Made by a program: the position numbers and the translations under genes
Source: Cercospora beticola
Taxonomy: Eukaryota; Ascomycota; Dothideomycetes; Mycosphaerellales; Mycosphaerellaceae
Reading direction: 5' to 3'
Assembly (NCBI RefSeq): GCF_033473495.1
Contig: NC_088943.1
Coordinates: forward strand, 1 to 64,000
DNA length: 64,000 bases
Shown: piece after piece, positions 1-11,355 of the stretch
Numbering within the stretch: the first letter of the stretch is position 1
How the letters are laid out: each line of letters opens with the position of its first letter
The notes under the pieces: model-generated
What the model was told of the DNA's origin: nothing
Seen by the model: only the letters and a program-made list of their open reading frames with translations
Databases searched by the model: none

Positions 1-174
1 ACCCTAACCCTAACCCTAACCCTAACCCTAACCCTAACCCTAACCCTAACCCTAACCCTAACCCTAACCCTAACCCTAACCCTAACCCTAACCCTAACCC
101 TAACCCTAACCCTAACCCTAACCCTAACCCTAACCCTAACCCTAACCCTAACCCTAACCCTAACCCTAACCCTA
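1..174. repeat. Telomere repeat tract (ACCCTA)n
   Basis: About 29 uninterrupted copies of the CCCTAA hexamer occupy the first 174 bases, the C-rich strand of a TTAGGG-type telomere as in most filamentous ascomycetes. With this orientation at the left edge, the window begins at a physical chromosome end. No variant units are seen. Confidence 0.98.
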
Positions 175-316
175 TTATATCTATCCGATAAGTACCTACG
201 AGAATATAATTTAATAGTATCTCGAATATTAAACTCCTAAGGAGTTCCTCTACGAACTTATAAAGCGAACTATACCTTTTAATAACACTCGAATTTTCGG
301 CTTTGCCGTCGATGTT
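175..316. other. AT-rich subtelomeric spacer
   Basis: These 142 bases between the telomere and the first gene are AT-rich and nearly lack CpA, like the RIP-type tract at the right end of the window. They contain a 15-bp perfect palindrome at 232-246 (arms AACTCCT / AGGAGTT). No coding sequence is seen. This spacer must also hold the promoter of the adjacent regulator gene. Confidence 0.6.
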
Positions 317-2520
317 ATGCCTCAGGCATTCACGTTGCCATCCACCGTTTATCGAAATAGCAACACATTCTGCTCGAACAAGAGCACTAACACCAATTCC
401 GCCGACCTTGTCGTCTCCTCTATGCCTACCTCTTCCTTACCTTACCGCAACCCACGACGCACCTCCCGCGCATCCCGCCGCCTCCGCGTTGCATGCGCCC
501 GGTGCCACCAGCGGAAAGTCCGATGCGACGGCGCCATTCCCGCGTGCGCGACATGTCGCCGAGCACACACAGCCTGCGAGTACGACGACGTACTGCCTGA
601 AGGCCGACGCCAACGCCACTCGTCTGCATCTCCGCCGATCCTTGACCACCTCGACTGACCGCCGCCAGCAACGCCGAACATTCCGCTGCTCCGCCGACAG
701 CATCTCCAGCCTCCGCCTTCAATGCCCCAGAGGATACTCAAGCATCCAACGAACTCTCCCCACCGCCACGCCCAGGACCTCCCCGCGATGGCAATCTCTC
801 CCACCAAGTAGGCCTCGTCTCGCTCCTCGCCGGAACCGACCCCAAGTACATCGGCCCATCCAGTGGCTTCTTCTTCGCCCAAGTCCTGGGTGCTCGCCGC
901 CCAAATGCCACCAATCCTGCTGAGAACAGCATCCGCCGCCAAAGACAGCACGACGTCGCCACCAAAGTCTTCGAAGACGTCCACCCACCGCAACCTCGCA
1001 CAGCAGATGACATGATACAGCTATCAGAGTCTTACTTCCAGACAGTCCACCTCCAGTACCCCTTCCTTAACGAGGCTACCCACCGCCAGCACATCGAACG
1101 CATGTATAGCAACCAGCACATCTCCTCCACGCAGCGATTCCAAATTCGCATGGTTCTGGCCATCTCCAGCACGATCCTCTCCCGACGCACGCGCGTTGAG
1201 CTGCCCGCAAACAGCTGGTGCGCCGAGGCAACGCAGGCATTCGTCGAACTCCAGCTCGAAAGCTCTCTCGAAGGCTTGCAATGCCTCCTACTGCTCGTAA
1301 TCTACGTGATGCACAGCCCAGCTTCCAAATTGAACGCCTGGCATATCAACTACCAGTGCATCGCTATGGTCCTCGATCTCGGCTTGCAGAGAGACCTGGG
1401 CAACAACCCATACATGTCTCAATACACCAAAGAGATGCGCACTCGCGTCTTCTGGGCCGTCTATTGCATTGATCGCAAGCTCAGCACCATGATGGGTCGT
1501 CCCATTGGAATTCGTGACGAAGCTTGCGATCTGAGAGTCAGTGCAGCTCAGATATCTCATGGCCGATACTGACATGACATGCAGATGCCCGCGGACATCG
1601 ACGACTACCATTTGAGCAACCCTGCCACGCAAGCTGTTACCCACAGTACAACGCACATGACCTACGCAATCCACCTCTTCCGGCTGTCCACCATGATATC
1701 AGAGATCAAGTATGTCCTCCCCAGCGTACGCCGCGACACTCCTTCACACGCCTTCCCGGCCATTCTCGACATCTACGAATGGCAAGACACCATGAATACA
1801 CGACTAGACGAATGGTATTCCCAGATCCCGGACGCAAACGCCAGTGAGCGCCTCGAATATGGCGTCGCACTCTGCAAGCTTCACTTCCACACCATACGGA
1901 CATCCCTATTCATGCCCAGCCCGGGCATACCGCAGCCACTGCTGAACAGTCAACGCGTCTGGTATCGGAGCTCTTCGCAGGCCATCAAAACATTCAGTGC
2001 ACTTCACGCCAACGACGTCCTCGTACACGACTGGAGCACTTGCCATGCTATCATTCTCCACTCATTCTGCATCACATATTTCGCTCTTGCCGTCCCTGCG
2101 ATCGCCTCTGAAATGCAGCTTGGCAGCGTCATGGCAAACTTGCGAGCCGCGTCGAGCATCCTCAGTGCGGCAGGCGAATACTGGGTTGGCGCAAAGCGCA
2201 CACGTGTCATACTAGACGATCTTGCAGGCAAAGTTTTGACCGCATTGACAAATTCACGCGAAGCCAGGACTGAAGTGTACAGCCAAAGCAATGGCTTGCA
2301 GCAGCCGGATGGGCACCGCAACGTCCATGAAGCATCACCAGAACGTGCAAAGCAATCCTTGCCAGACATGCTGTCACAGGAGTTTTGGACGCAAGATACA
2401 TCCGAGCAACTGGGATCGTGGAATCCCTTTGCCGACTTGTTTGCTACTGACTTTGACATGAGTGCATTGTTCACTAACGACATGAACTTCACAGCTCCGA
2501 CCGGCTCCACTGGAGCCTGA
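317..2520 (+). CDS. Zn2Cys6 transcription factor, fungal_trans type
   Basis: Predicted nuclear DNA-binding regulator. I join exons 317-621, 669-1536 and 1585-2520 (702 aa). The introns are 47 and 48 bp; both have GT-AG ends and CTGAC-type branch sites, and the frame closes exactly. Cysteines at residues 60, 63, 70, 77, 80 and 87 fit CX2CX6CX6CX2CX6C, the Zn2Cys6 binuclear cluster. Downstream is a fungal-specific regulatory domain with the usual motif around GPSSGFFFA, followed by VHLQYPFL and the region ending GRPIGI. Met36 (422) is an alternative start. The gene starts only 143 bp from the telomere repeats, so telomere silencing could affect it. The neighbouring oxidoreductase, dehydratase and glycosidase genes make a local catabolic target set plausible, but that is inference. 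Confidence 0.85.
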
Positions 2521-2925
2521 TGCGACCTCAACTGTTGCCTTGCGAGGCAAAAGGCAGGCTGTACCTTTCAGAACTCATTGCAGAATGTGGACGCAAACCT
2601 TGACTGCAAGGACAAATACGCGAATCCGGGTCGCATGACAATAAAGTCATCTCACAAAAACCGATGCGAACACTCGTGACATGGGCCCACCTGCGATGTA
2701 TAGCGATCCCTTCTCAACGGACGTTCGGCGATGCTGTATTGTTTGCACCAGAAGCCGCCGGCGGAGCAACGGAATTGCCGAACGTGAGCTCCGAGGACAA
2801 GCGCCGAAAGCGGACCATGAGCTCTGCACGGTAAATACAGCTTTTATGCTCAAAGCCACCTCGAGCACGATCGCGTAAAGTGAAACGACGAAACTGCAAC
2901 ACTGAGATTCCTCACTCTCAACAAC
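2521..2925. other. Intergenic region between the regulator and Ldh_2 genes
   Basis: About 400 bases holding the 3' flank of the regulator and the promoter and leader of the Ldh_2 gene. I see no convincing coding sequence, RNA gene or repeat. Confidence 0.5.
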
Positions 2926-3993
2926 ATGGCGGACCACGACTCGGATGAGAAGCCTCAGTGTATCCACGTCCACCCAGAAAAGGCTCTCGACTTCGCAACG
3001 GCCTTGCTTCGCAGCCATGGAATGTCACTCCACGATGCGCAAATCGTGGCAGAGTGCCTTGTTGCAGCAGACCTGCGAGGAGTCGACACGCACGGGATCA
3101 ATCGCCTACCATCATACGTGGAAAGAATCCGAAAAGGCCTCAATGACCCCACGGCCGAGCCAGTCCTGTCATCCATCACCCCGGTAGTAGCGGCCGTAGA
3201 CGGCAAGAATGCATTCGGGTTTATTAGCGCCAAACTCGGCATGGCCAAAGCTATTGAAATGGCTGAGACTTACGGCATCGCCATGGTCAGCATCAAGCAC
3301 TCAAATCATTTCGGCATGTCAGCCTGGCTAGTGCAACAAGCCATAGACGCAAACATGATGAGTCTCGTATTCACAAATTCTTCCCCTGCTCTACCCGTAT
3401 GGGGCGGTCGCGAGAAACTCATGGGCGTCTCTCCAATCGCCTGTGGTGCACCTGGAGAACCACCCTTCATCTTGGACATGGCACCTTCGGTCGCGGCTCG
3501 TGGTAAAATCTACAAAGCTAAGCGGCGAGGAGAGAAGATCCCTCGCGACTGGGCATTAGACGCGGAAGGCCGGAGCACTGACGACCCAGCTGCAGCTCTT
3601 GAAGGAGTCATGCTGCCTATGGGAGGACCAAAAGGCTCCGCACTCGCTATCATGATGGACGTCTTCTCGGGTGTGCTTTCTGGCTCTGCCTTTGCTGAAG
3701 ACGTCACAGGACCCTACGACTTCTCCAAGACTGCTAACGTCGGGCGTTTCCTGGCAGCAATCAAGCCAGACCTCTTCATGGACCTTACAGAGTTCAAGTC
3801 ACGAATGAAGTACTTTTATGACAGAGTGGTGGGCTCGAAAAGAATGGAGGGCGTGGACAGAATTTACTTCCCCGGCGAGATCGAACAGATCAATGAAGCG
3901 AAAAGGCGCAAGACGGGCATCCCGTTTGCACAAGCAGAAATCGATGCTCTAAACAGAGAGGCAGAACTTCAAGGTACTTCCGCCTTGCATTAG
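2926..3993 (+). CDS. Ldh_2 family malate/L-lactate-type dehydrogenase
   Basis: Intronless, 355 aa, the normal length for the Ldh_2 (malate/L-lactate/ureidoglycolate/diketogulonate dehydrogenase) family of NAD(P)H-dependent 2-keto acid reductases. Family hallmarks include the N-terminal ADLRGVDTHGINRLPSY region, the catalytic-type histidine in SIKHSNHFG, and the nucleotide-binding part around MGVSPIACGAPGE and GGPKGSALA. No signal peptide is visible, so a cytosolic enzyme is expected. The start ATG follows an A/C-rich leader (CTCTCAACAAC). The substrate cannot be read from sequence. Next to an aldonate-type dehydratase and an SDR, a keto-acid intermediate of sugar catabolism is a reasonable guess. 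Confidence 0.85.
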   Translation: MADHDSDEKPQCIHVHPEKALDFATALLRSHGMSLHDAQIVAECLVAADLRGVDTHGINRLPSYVERIRKGLNDPTAEPVLSSITPVVAAVDGKNAFGFISAKLGMAKAIEMAETYGIAMVSIKHSNHFGMSAWLVQQAIDANMMSLVFTNSSPALPVWGGREKLMGVSPIACGAPGEPPFILDMAPSVAARGKIYKAKRRGEKIPRDWALDAEGRSTDDPAAALEGVMLPMGGPKGSALAIMMDVFSGVLSGSAFAEDVTGPYDFSKTANVGRFLAAIKPDLFMDLTEFKSRMKYFYDRVVGSKRMEGVDRIYFPGEIEQINEAKRRKTGIPFAQAEIDALNREAELQGTSALH

Positions 3994-4492
3994 TGATACA
4001 CCACAATCCATGCTCTGCTCTGCTTGCATGCAATATGCTGCCCATCTGCGTCGAAATTGTGCCTGTACTCACCACCGATGTTTAAATTGGTGCTTGTGCT
4101 TGATAGAAAGCTATCAAAGCAATGTCGGCCAGATCAGATCTGCGCTGGCGTCCTAAATATCGTCAGCAATTACCGCCACTGGTTTCATGAACCATGCTCT
4201 AGATTGCTGCAAGCAAATTACATCTGTATGCCTAGGTTCGAGTCGGCCAGTCTGCCAAATGCAGTCGCGCCGAGTTCCGCAAAAAATGACCGAGCCAGTC
4301 CTCGGAAATGCCGTTGACTTCTCCGAAGGCACACATCTGGCTTCACACCTAAGCCAGGTCTACCCGTGATGTCTTGGAACAGTCTTCCCTCGATTCTGCC
4401 TACCTGGCTACCATCGCAACGCACATCTTCAAGTCCGCCGTTGACAGCTCGGCCGCCACTTAGCGATCTCCCTCGAATTGCAGCGTCTCAAG
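3994..4492. other. Intergenic region upstream of the Dabb gene
   Basis: About 500 bases with only short frames and no recognisable domain. It holds the 3' flank of the Ldh_2 gene and the promoter of the Dabb gene. Confidence 0.4.
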
Positions 4493-4991
4493 ATGACCAT
4501 TATACATATTGGTATGAAAAAACTCCCATCAACATGCCCATTCACCAACTCGTTTTAACTTCATCAAAGTCCTGTTCAAATTCCGCAGCGGAGTAACCCA
4601 ACAACACAAAGACCTCTTCGTCAAGAGCCTAAAAGCCCTCAAAACACTTCCTTGCGTGAAAGATCACCGTCTCATCGTCGGCGGACCATCAATCACAGAC
4701 CCGACCGAGCGCAGCAAAGGATTTCACTATGCACTGCTCAGCTGTCATCAGGACCGAGCAGCTCTGGAAGCGTATCAAGCGTCTAAGGAGCATCACGAGT
4801 GAGTGACAGAAATCGTAGAGGCTGGGTTGCGGCGACGGCTGATGTGCATTGGCAGAGTAACTTCAACATTAATGTTTCCTTACAAGGAGGATTTGATGCG
4901 ATTTGACTTCGAAGTTGCGCCGGAGGACGAGTACATGTGTGAAGCAGCAGTGTCGGCAATGACAGAGCGAGGACAGGGGGCAATCCAGTGA
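4493..4991 (+). CDS. Stress-responsive A/B-barrel (Dabb) domain protein
   Basis: I assemble three exons, 4493-4511, 4570-4798 and 4856-4991, giving 127 aa. The first exon encodes only MTIIHI plus one base. The 58-bp intron starts GTATGA, and the second starts GTGAGT and ends GGCAG after 57 bp. The frame is open throughout and the join restores the classic Dabb start (MTIIHIVLFKF), the GGPS loop and the C-terminal FPYKEDLMRFDF segment. Dabb proteins are small dimeric alpha+beta barrels; some are enzymes such as cyclases or decarboxylases, and others are stress-induced with unknown role. No signal peptide. It sits between the Ldh_2 and patatin genes. Its tiny first exon makes it easy to miss. 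Confidence 0.8.
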
Positions 4992-5147
4992 TGCCATGAA
5001 AGAGCCATTCCGGGACAAATTGGCTGAGCGCCATGCACCAAAAGCGTGAAGCAAGCCAGTCCGATTGTACGTTGTTCGTCAAGAAAATATCAGATTGCAT
5101 CTATATAACGAGTGCAACACAAAGATTCTTAGCAGGCCGTCCCATGA

Positions 5148-8100
5148 TCAAGCATAATCATCTTCCTCTTCACTATCACTGTCCTCAGCCCCACCCGAGG
5201 CATCATCCTTCTCTTCCCAATACTTCTCAGCTGGCTGCACGAAAAAAGGACTCTCCGATTGGATTGATGCTGAAGGGGACAAATCTGGAAAGCCCGTAGC
5301 GGCATGGAGACGCATAGCTGCAAGTCTAGCCAGCATGTTGTTATCGGAAGCGAATGCGCCTAGCGTGACATCCGGTTGCAATTCGTCCAACCGCCGATGG
5401 TTCCAACGATCGAGAAGCTTGGGCTTGTCGCTTTGCGACGTGGAACGCCGTGAACCGGACCCTGATCTGAATCAGCAAGCGACAGGATACAGTACATTGA
5501 ACAACTCACGGCTCTGCGAATCTTCGAGAAGCAAACATCGAGGAAAGCCACTGATGGGATAGTCAAGCTTCTTGAGATGGCTGCCTGCAAGTCTGATAGC
5601 GACAAAAACCTTCGCCATTGAATTGTGAATGGGGATGTTTAGTAGAACTGGTTGGAACACAGGTGTCTCTGCCATCATATCGTCGATCTGTGCAGGTTTA
5701 AACGAGATCTGTGATGCAGTTCATTAGCACAAAACCAGTTCTTTCCTCAAGACCACTGACCTTCTGAATATTATCCGAGTTCTCCTCGCTAATCAAGATG
5801 CAAAGCTCGTTCTGCCGCGCGAGATACTGCCCGAGGCTTCGCAGGTGTCTTGAGCCATTTTCAAAGCGGCAAAGTATTCTGCCGGAACACGTCTGTTGGC
5901 TTTGTACCGCCGCCGACGTAGTTGCCTCTTTGCAGAAGTAAAAGGTAGAAGCCACGAGCTGGTGGGCAATGCGTTGGGCCATCGCCCTAGACTCATGAGT
6001 CTTCAGCTCTTTCTGAACGGTCTTTCGCAGATTGAATAATTCCTGAACAGCGTCAAGTTTTGGTGGTCGACCTTTGAGGTCGACATTCCAACGGAAGTAG
6101 GGCAACGGGCTGCGATCTGGCCAGGTAGAGCGCGTCCGTTCCACTTGTCTTTCGAAAGCCATCCAGGACCTCTCAGTGTCAAGCATATTGTCGAAACGCT
6201 TGGCCTGACCGCCGCATTAGCAAATAAAGGGCTAGATTCTCTGAAAGTAACTGACCAAAATGTGAATTGCTTTGCGGAATCTCTTTCTTGGCTTCGCACG
6301 CTTTCGTGTTAGCTTGCTCAGGACCTGTTGGTCTTGAATTCTGTGGGCGTTTCAGTACGGTCACGATTATCTAGATCCGAGGAAACATACCGGATAGCAA
6401 GGTCGCCCGCCTGTGTCTGTATGTCGCGAAGTTTGGTGGTAATGGCTGTCTTGTTCTGTCCTGTCCCGATGGAGAGCAGGATGTCAGGCTCTGCTCCAGC
6501 TTTGTCCGGCCAGAGCAACTGTCTCTCTCGCTCCGCGACAGCAGCAGGGTTGTTCCAGTAGAGGGCACCATCAACGAAGCACCGACTTGTCTCGGCGTGT
6601 ATAAATGTCTTGAAGTACTTCGGTGCCGCTGACGTGGCCGCAGCTGCTTCGTACACCTTCATCTCACGCGACGGAACATTCGAACGGATGAAGTCGTACT
6701 CTTCCTGCTCAATTTCAGCGCGATTGTAATTTGCAATGATTGCTGGCCCTTTCCCAATGTCAGAGTGCGTGGTCACTGCGACTTTTATTGGGAACTCAGG
6801 TTGCTCTTTTCGTCTGCCCCCAAACATCGGCTCGTCTCCAAGGCTGACCTGCAAGGCTTGGTACAAAGGTTTCGTCTTGTATAAGCTCTGACGTGCAGCA
6901 AGTGTCAGCCATCGTGGCACCTGTTCTGGATCCCTGCGCGTGAAGGCCTGGCTGCACAGCATGATGAATGCATCAGTGCATCGCTTGAGGTTCCACTGTT
7001 TAGATGCCAATGCCAGGGCCACAATACCGCCGGTGCTTGTAGTATATTAGCCGAGCCTGCCATACTCTGGTTGTCTGCTCGACATACCTTGTACCCACGA
7101 TGAGGTCGAAAAACGCTTGCACTGGCAACGAACCGTCCAACTCTCTTTCGATAGCATGGAGAACCTCTAGCTCAACAATCCCGCGAACACCACCACTATG
7201 ATTGTCAGTCCAAAACGCCTTGAACCTGCTGCACATTCCGAAGCTTACATACCCATCGAGGCTGAGTACTCGGACGCCAGCAAACAAGGGTTTCATAGTG
7301 ATGCGCCAGGGCCGTGGAAAAGCATCGTCACAGTGGAGAGGGCATTGATCGAGACTGGTTATACAGTCGCTTTGCGCGTTACCATGAATCGCAACACAGC
7401 CCGAGCAGAGCACGTGGCCACACAACAACGCATGTTCTGGTGTCGCCCGCAAGCAAGACAGACAGGTTGTGTTGCTTGCGTAGCTGGCCGGTAAGCCTTC
7501 CGTGGTGCGCTTTGGATTCATGTTGGCATACGCTTCGCTGAGGAAGGATCGTATAGTCCGAGATTTGGCCTGAATGCTGTTGTCATCGTCGGGAGATTGC
7601 AGGGCGTCGTGCATATCTAGAACGCGCTGTTCAATAGCAGAAAACCACTTATTCTCAAAGTCCGTGATATCGATGCCGAAGACGTGGGACCCTGTGCCGA
7701 TTGGCTTTCCCGCCGCATTTTGATGCCCTTTGGCTTCGTGTCCTGCTCGGCTGTTCCTGCACTGCTGTGAGTGCCTGTTTTGAAATGAACAAGGCCAGTA
7801 GCGATCGCAGAACTCAGTGAAGACGGCTTTCAAGGACGGTTTGTATCCACGCAAGAGATCTGCCACTGGTCCTGTACATACTTAGCTTAAATTGTTGGGA
7901 AGCGTCGAAGACCATACCGTCATCTCGTTGTTCCGCATCTAGTAAAACGCAACATGCTATAACACGTCCTATGTCAGACAAAAATGCTTCAGGAGGTCGA
8001 TCTGGTTGCTCTTGACGCGTCAGCAAGACTACAGCGTACATATGATCAGCGAAGTCTTCCGGCGGTGGATTGTTCTCCAGCTCAATTTTGATGAAATCAA

Positions 8101-9468
8101 AGGGCTCCGTCAGTGTTCGGGCAAAATGGTCGAACCCGGCTTGCAGGTACCGGTTCATGCCGTCGGCAGTAATAGGCATGTGCCATTTCTGCTTTGCGAA
8201 GAACGACTCAGCGCATCTATGCGAGATGACTCGTTGCAGGAGTGCTGCTTGCTGGTCAAGCAGATTGAATCGTCCTTCGCCCTTTGGTATACGGACAACT
8301 GTGAACGACGAGTAATACTTCAACAGAAGTTCGTGGGCGGTCTGTATGTCCTCGCCGGCGCTGTCTCTCCAGGCATTGGCCAAAGCTTGAAAATGAGGTA
8401 TGCCACACAGCCCGGAGTTGGCGCCACAGTCGTTGAGTACAGACTGTGTTGTAGCATCGTCCTCCCATTCGCTGCAATCAGCGCTGCACATGTTTAGTAC
8501 TAAGATTGCATGTGGGAGTCGTGGCGAGTTCAAAGACTTTTCGAGAGATGCTGCGCCCCACGCTACTAATTTCTTCAACACGTTCTGGAACACTCTGAAC
8601 AAACTTTCCATCAGTACTATCCATGCAGCGCAAACAGAGAATGATCGAACTTACTTGGGATTGTGCAGAACGTATACGACAACATCGGAGAAGGTGTAGA
8701 GCAGCCTGGGATATAGTTCTGTCACTACATATTCTCGGGTTCGCCTGTCTTCACTCGTGGCCCATTTAATGAGACGTGGGTTACGCAACCACAGATTGCG
8801 GCGTAGCTTTGCGCGCTTAGCTACGCCAGGCAAGATAACGTCCGGTCTCGACTCGGCTTGCTTCCGATATTGGATCGCAGAGGGCTCAAAAGCTCCTCCA
8901 CGTAGGCCTTCGCAATCGGCGAAAAGCATCGGTAGCGGTGTATTTGAAGTACTTGGATCACTGTAAAGGTGCACATCACCAGTGGTTGGCGTATTAGGAT
9001 GAGCCGTCGACCCTGATATTGGAGACGGAAAGTCACTCTCAGATGTTGAGATACCATTGTGGTGTTGCCTGCGGATCAGAATCTTGATCAAAGTACTTTT
9101 GCCAGCATCTATCATGATGAGTAGCAGCCTGCAGACTGAATTCGGGGTGACGTACTTGTATCGCCGATGAATGACACCAGCTGAGGAAACTTCACGGTGT
9201 TCTCTGCAACACTAGTATCTGACATCAGAGAAGAGTACTGTCCCCGATCATTCAGGTACAGGAAATTATTTGGGCCCTTGTCAACTCCGAACCACAAGGA
9301 CTCTGCGTCCTTCCGATGCAAATCCTGGAGCTCGGTGCGAGACAGCGGATTCGTCAGAATCTTCTTGTACAGTTGTACTATCGGAAGCGCAGCTCGTTCG
9401 TGCGCTTTGCCATCTCTCGCGACCTTGCCAGCGTCGTGTGCAACTTGGAAATTCCAGCACTGATCCTA
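5148..9468 (-). CDS. GTPase - RING - patatin-like phospholipase, NLR-like; 5' end unresolved
   Basis: I join complement(5148-5461, 5510-5708, 5761-6204, 6256-6316, 6391-7035, 7088-7195, 7253-7865, 7918-8594, 8655-9108, 9156 to about 9468). All nine introns are 47-74 bp with GT-AG ends, and every codon phase closes, giving about 1,275 aa. In order: an N-terminal region beginning around a CWNFQ motif; a P-loop GDTNAGKST spanning the 9109-9155 intron; a Walker-B/G3-like LFADCEG; a helical middle; a RING-like C/H cluster (about 7290-7440); then a patatin domain with the oxyanion loop DGGGVRG, the nucleophile in GTSTGG and the catalytic Asp in DGA (6570-6572). The C-terminus is strongly acidic. 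No Met is in frame before a stop at 9466-9468, and an AT-rich stretch follows, so the first exon is missing, distant or destroyed. The tripartite layout resembles fungal NLR-like patatin receptors. Confidence 0.8.
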
Positions 9469-10551
9469 TAGGATGCTGTCGCAATCTCCGTAGAACTACG
9501 TAGCGAGGTCTTTACTTAAATAACGAGGATCCTAATATTTAGTACTAGCTACGGAGTTCCGGTTTCCCGATAGACTATTAGTTATAATTTCGCAAAAGGG
9601 TCGATAATCTAGATTGCAGCTACGTATAGGTAGAGTCTCTTTTTAAGAAATGCTAAGGGGTAGCAGATTGCAGGTATGCCTTAGCTTTATAGGATTGAGG
9701 TTGTACCCCCCACCTACAAATAGCCCTAATGGAGTTGCACACATCGGAAGGAGTCTCGCTGCATCGCTTGGCGCCATACAGCTTCATTCGCATGTAGGTC
9801 ATTTCTAGAGAAGGAATGGCGTACCATCAGCTGATGTTTCTTTCTCAGCCCGTGCAGATTCAAGCACGCAATTTCGGACCCGTTCGCATACGTGAGCAGG
9901 AATGTCACTTCGTAACTTCGGTCGCGAAAATTACGCCGTCGTTGCTTTCCCTTGCCAGCGGTGCTCAGAGTTGGGCGAGTACCCTTGAAAAGAACCCCGT
10001 CGGTGACCCCGTGGCCTTTGAAGGCCCCGCGCCTCGCGCATCGCTGCTCGAGTGACCCTGTTGTACACCATTATGGGTTCTACAACATCTGCGCGGGGGT
10101 CCCGTAGAAGCTGGCGATGTCTTGCATAAACGAGGTGTGGCTCGAGGTGCACGTGTCGCAAGGCTATGTCTACCGCCGCGTGCTCTCGCCGTGTACATCG
10201 GGACAGCGGAAGGAAGCCCTTATCGTCGTATTGCCGTATCGAGTGATGGGATCTCACTGCAATGTTGATTGATGTATCGGAACGAGGTGGGCAAAACGAG
10301 ATAGGCGAGTGAATGCCAAGAATACATTCCTGCCTGAGGCAAGATGCTCGAGGAGCACTGTAGCATAGCTATATTTCACTTGTTTCCTCCCTTTTATATC
10401 GATGGACAGGGCACTTGATCTATGTAAGTTTGACGTAGAGGGTCGATCTTATGGCCGCGGCTCCCCGCGTGTGTATTGCGAGTGCAGCAGTGGAGATTAT
10501 CTTGTGTTACAGTGTTAAGATAAAGCGACCAGGTCTATCACCAGCTCACAA
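9469..10551. other. AT-rich relic and gene-free spacer
   Basis: 9469-9720 is markedly richer in TA (many TATA/CTAG/TTAG words) than its neighbours and carries stops in all frames, resembling a short RIP-damaged insertion. It directly abuts the truncated 5' end of the patatin gene. From about 9730 to 10551 base composition returns to normal but I see no supported gene. The 3' flank of the SDR gene ends here. Confidence 0.45.
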
Positions 10552-11355
10552 TTATACAGGCCCAGTCGAACAAGTGATGCCTCCATCTACAGCGATCTCC
10601 TGCCCCGTAATGTACCTCGCCTCGTCCGATGCAAGAAACAGTGCAGCATATGCAACATCCCAAGCATCTCCCATGCGACCCATCGGCACCTTCGCATTTC
10701 TCGTATTCTTGAACTTCTCATAATCGCCATCTGCATATCGTGTCGCCATCTGAAATGTGCATGGAGTCTCCATTAAGCCAGCAACCACCGTGTTCAAGCG
10801 TACTCCCTTCTTCGCATAGATCACAGCAGTAGCCTTCGCAAACTGCAACAGAGCGGCCTTCGTCACGTTGTAGGCGATCTGAGGTTTCCCAATGTATCGC
10901 AGTCCTGCAATGCTGCCGATATTGACGACACATCCTGAGCCCTGCGATTCCATAACAGGCAACACAAAGTGACACGTCAGGTAGACACTCCTCAGATTAA
11001 TGTCCATCTGTGCATCCCAAGTGTCCTCAGACATGGAAACAGGATCGCCAGGCTCGGATCGTCCGACATTGTTGAGGAGTATGTCGATTCGGCCGTGTTT
11101 GTCGAGGCAAGCCTGCACGAGCGCTTGCACAGAGGTTGAGCTGGTCACATCGGCTTGGACAACGTCGCAAATGCCGCCATCTTCCTGGATACGCTTCTGT
11201 GTACGAATAGCAGAATCGAGAGTACGATTGCCGCCAAACACTTTCGCACCTTGTCTGGCGAGAACAACTGCACACGCAGCTCCGATGCCCCAACCCTCTC
11301 CCTCGCTTTGGCCCAGGCCGGTCACCAATGCCACTTTTCGTTGGAGGTCGTGCAT
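10552..11355 (-). CDS. Classical short-chain dehydrogenase/reductase (SDR)
   Basis: Intronless, 267 aa from the ATG at 11355. An upstream in-frame Met would add 20 non-conserved residues over the shared promoter. It has the Rossmann glycine motif (TGLGQSEGEGWGIG, slightly longer than TGxxxGIG), the NNVG motif, the catalytic serine region NIGSIAG and the active-site YNVTK, and ends with the usual ITGQEIAVDGG segment. SDRs of this type oxidise or reduce sugars, polyols and keto acids with NAD(P). It is divergently transcribed from the IlvD dehydratase with 216 bp between the start codons, so the two are probably co-regulated. An aldose 1-dehydrogenase role supplying the dehydratase is plausible but unproven. 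Confidence 0.88.
   Translation of the reverse strand: MHDLQRKVALVTGLGQSEGEGWGIGAACAVVLARQGAKVFGGNRTLDSAIRTQKRIQEDGGICDVVQADVTSSTSVQALVQACLDKHGRIDILLNNVGRSEPGDPVSMSEDTWDAQMDINLRSVYLTCHFVLPVMESQGSGCVVNIGSIAGLRYIGKPQIAYNVTKAALLQFAKATAVIYAKKGVRLNTVVAGLMETPCTFQMATRYADGDYEKFKNTRNAKVPMGRMGDAWDVAYAALFLASDEARYITGQEIAVDGGITCSTGPV

Noticed and set aside
442..993. Long antisense frame opposite the telomeric regulator gene
   Set aside because: It lies wholly opposite a convincing Zn2Cys6 gene, has no domain and reflects GC-rich third positions of the sense strand.
9726..9908. Minus-strand frame as the missing first exon of the patatin gene
   Set aside because: It has no cysteine-rich or other family N-terminal motif, and no splice pair links it to 9468 with confidence.
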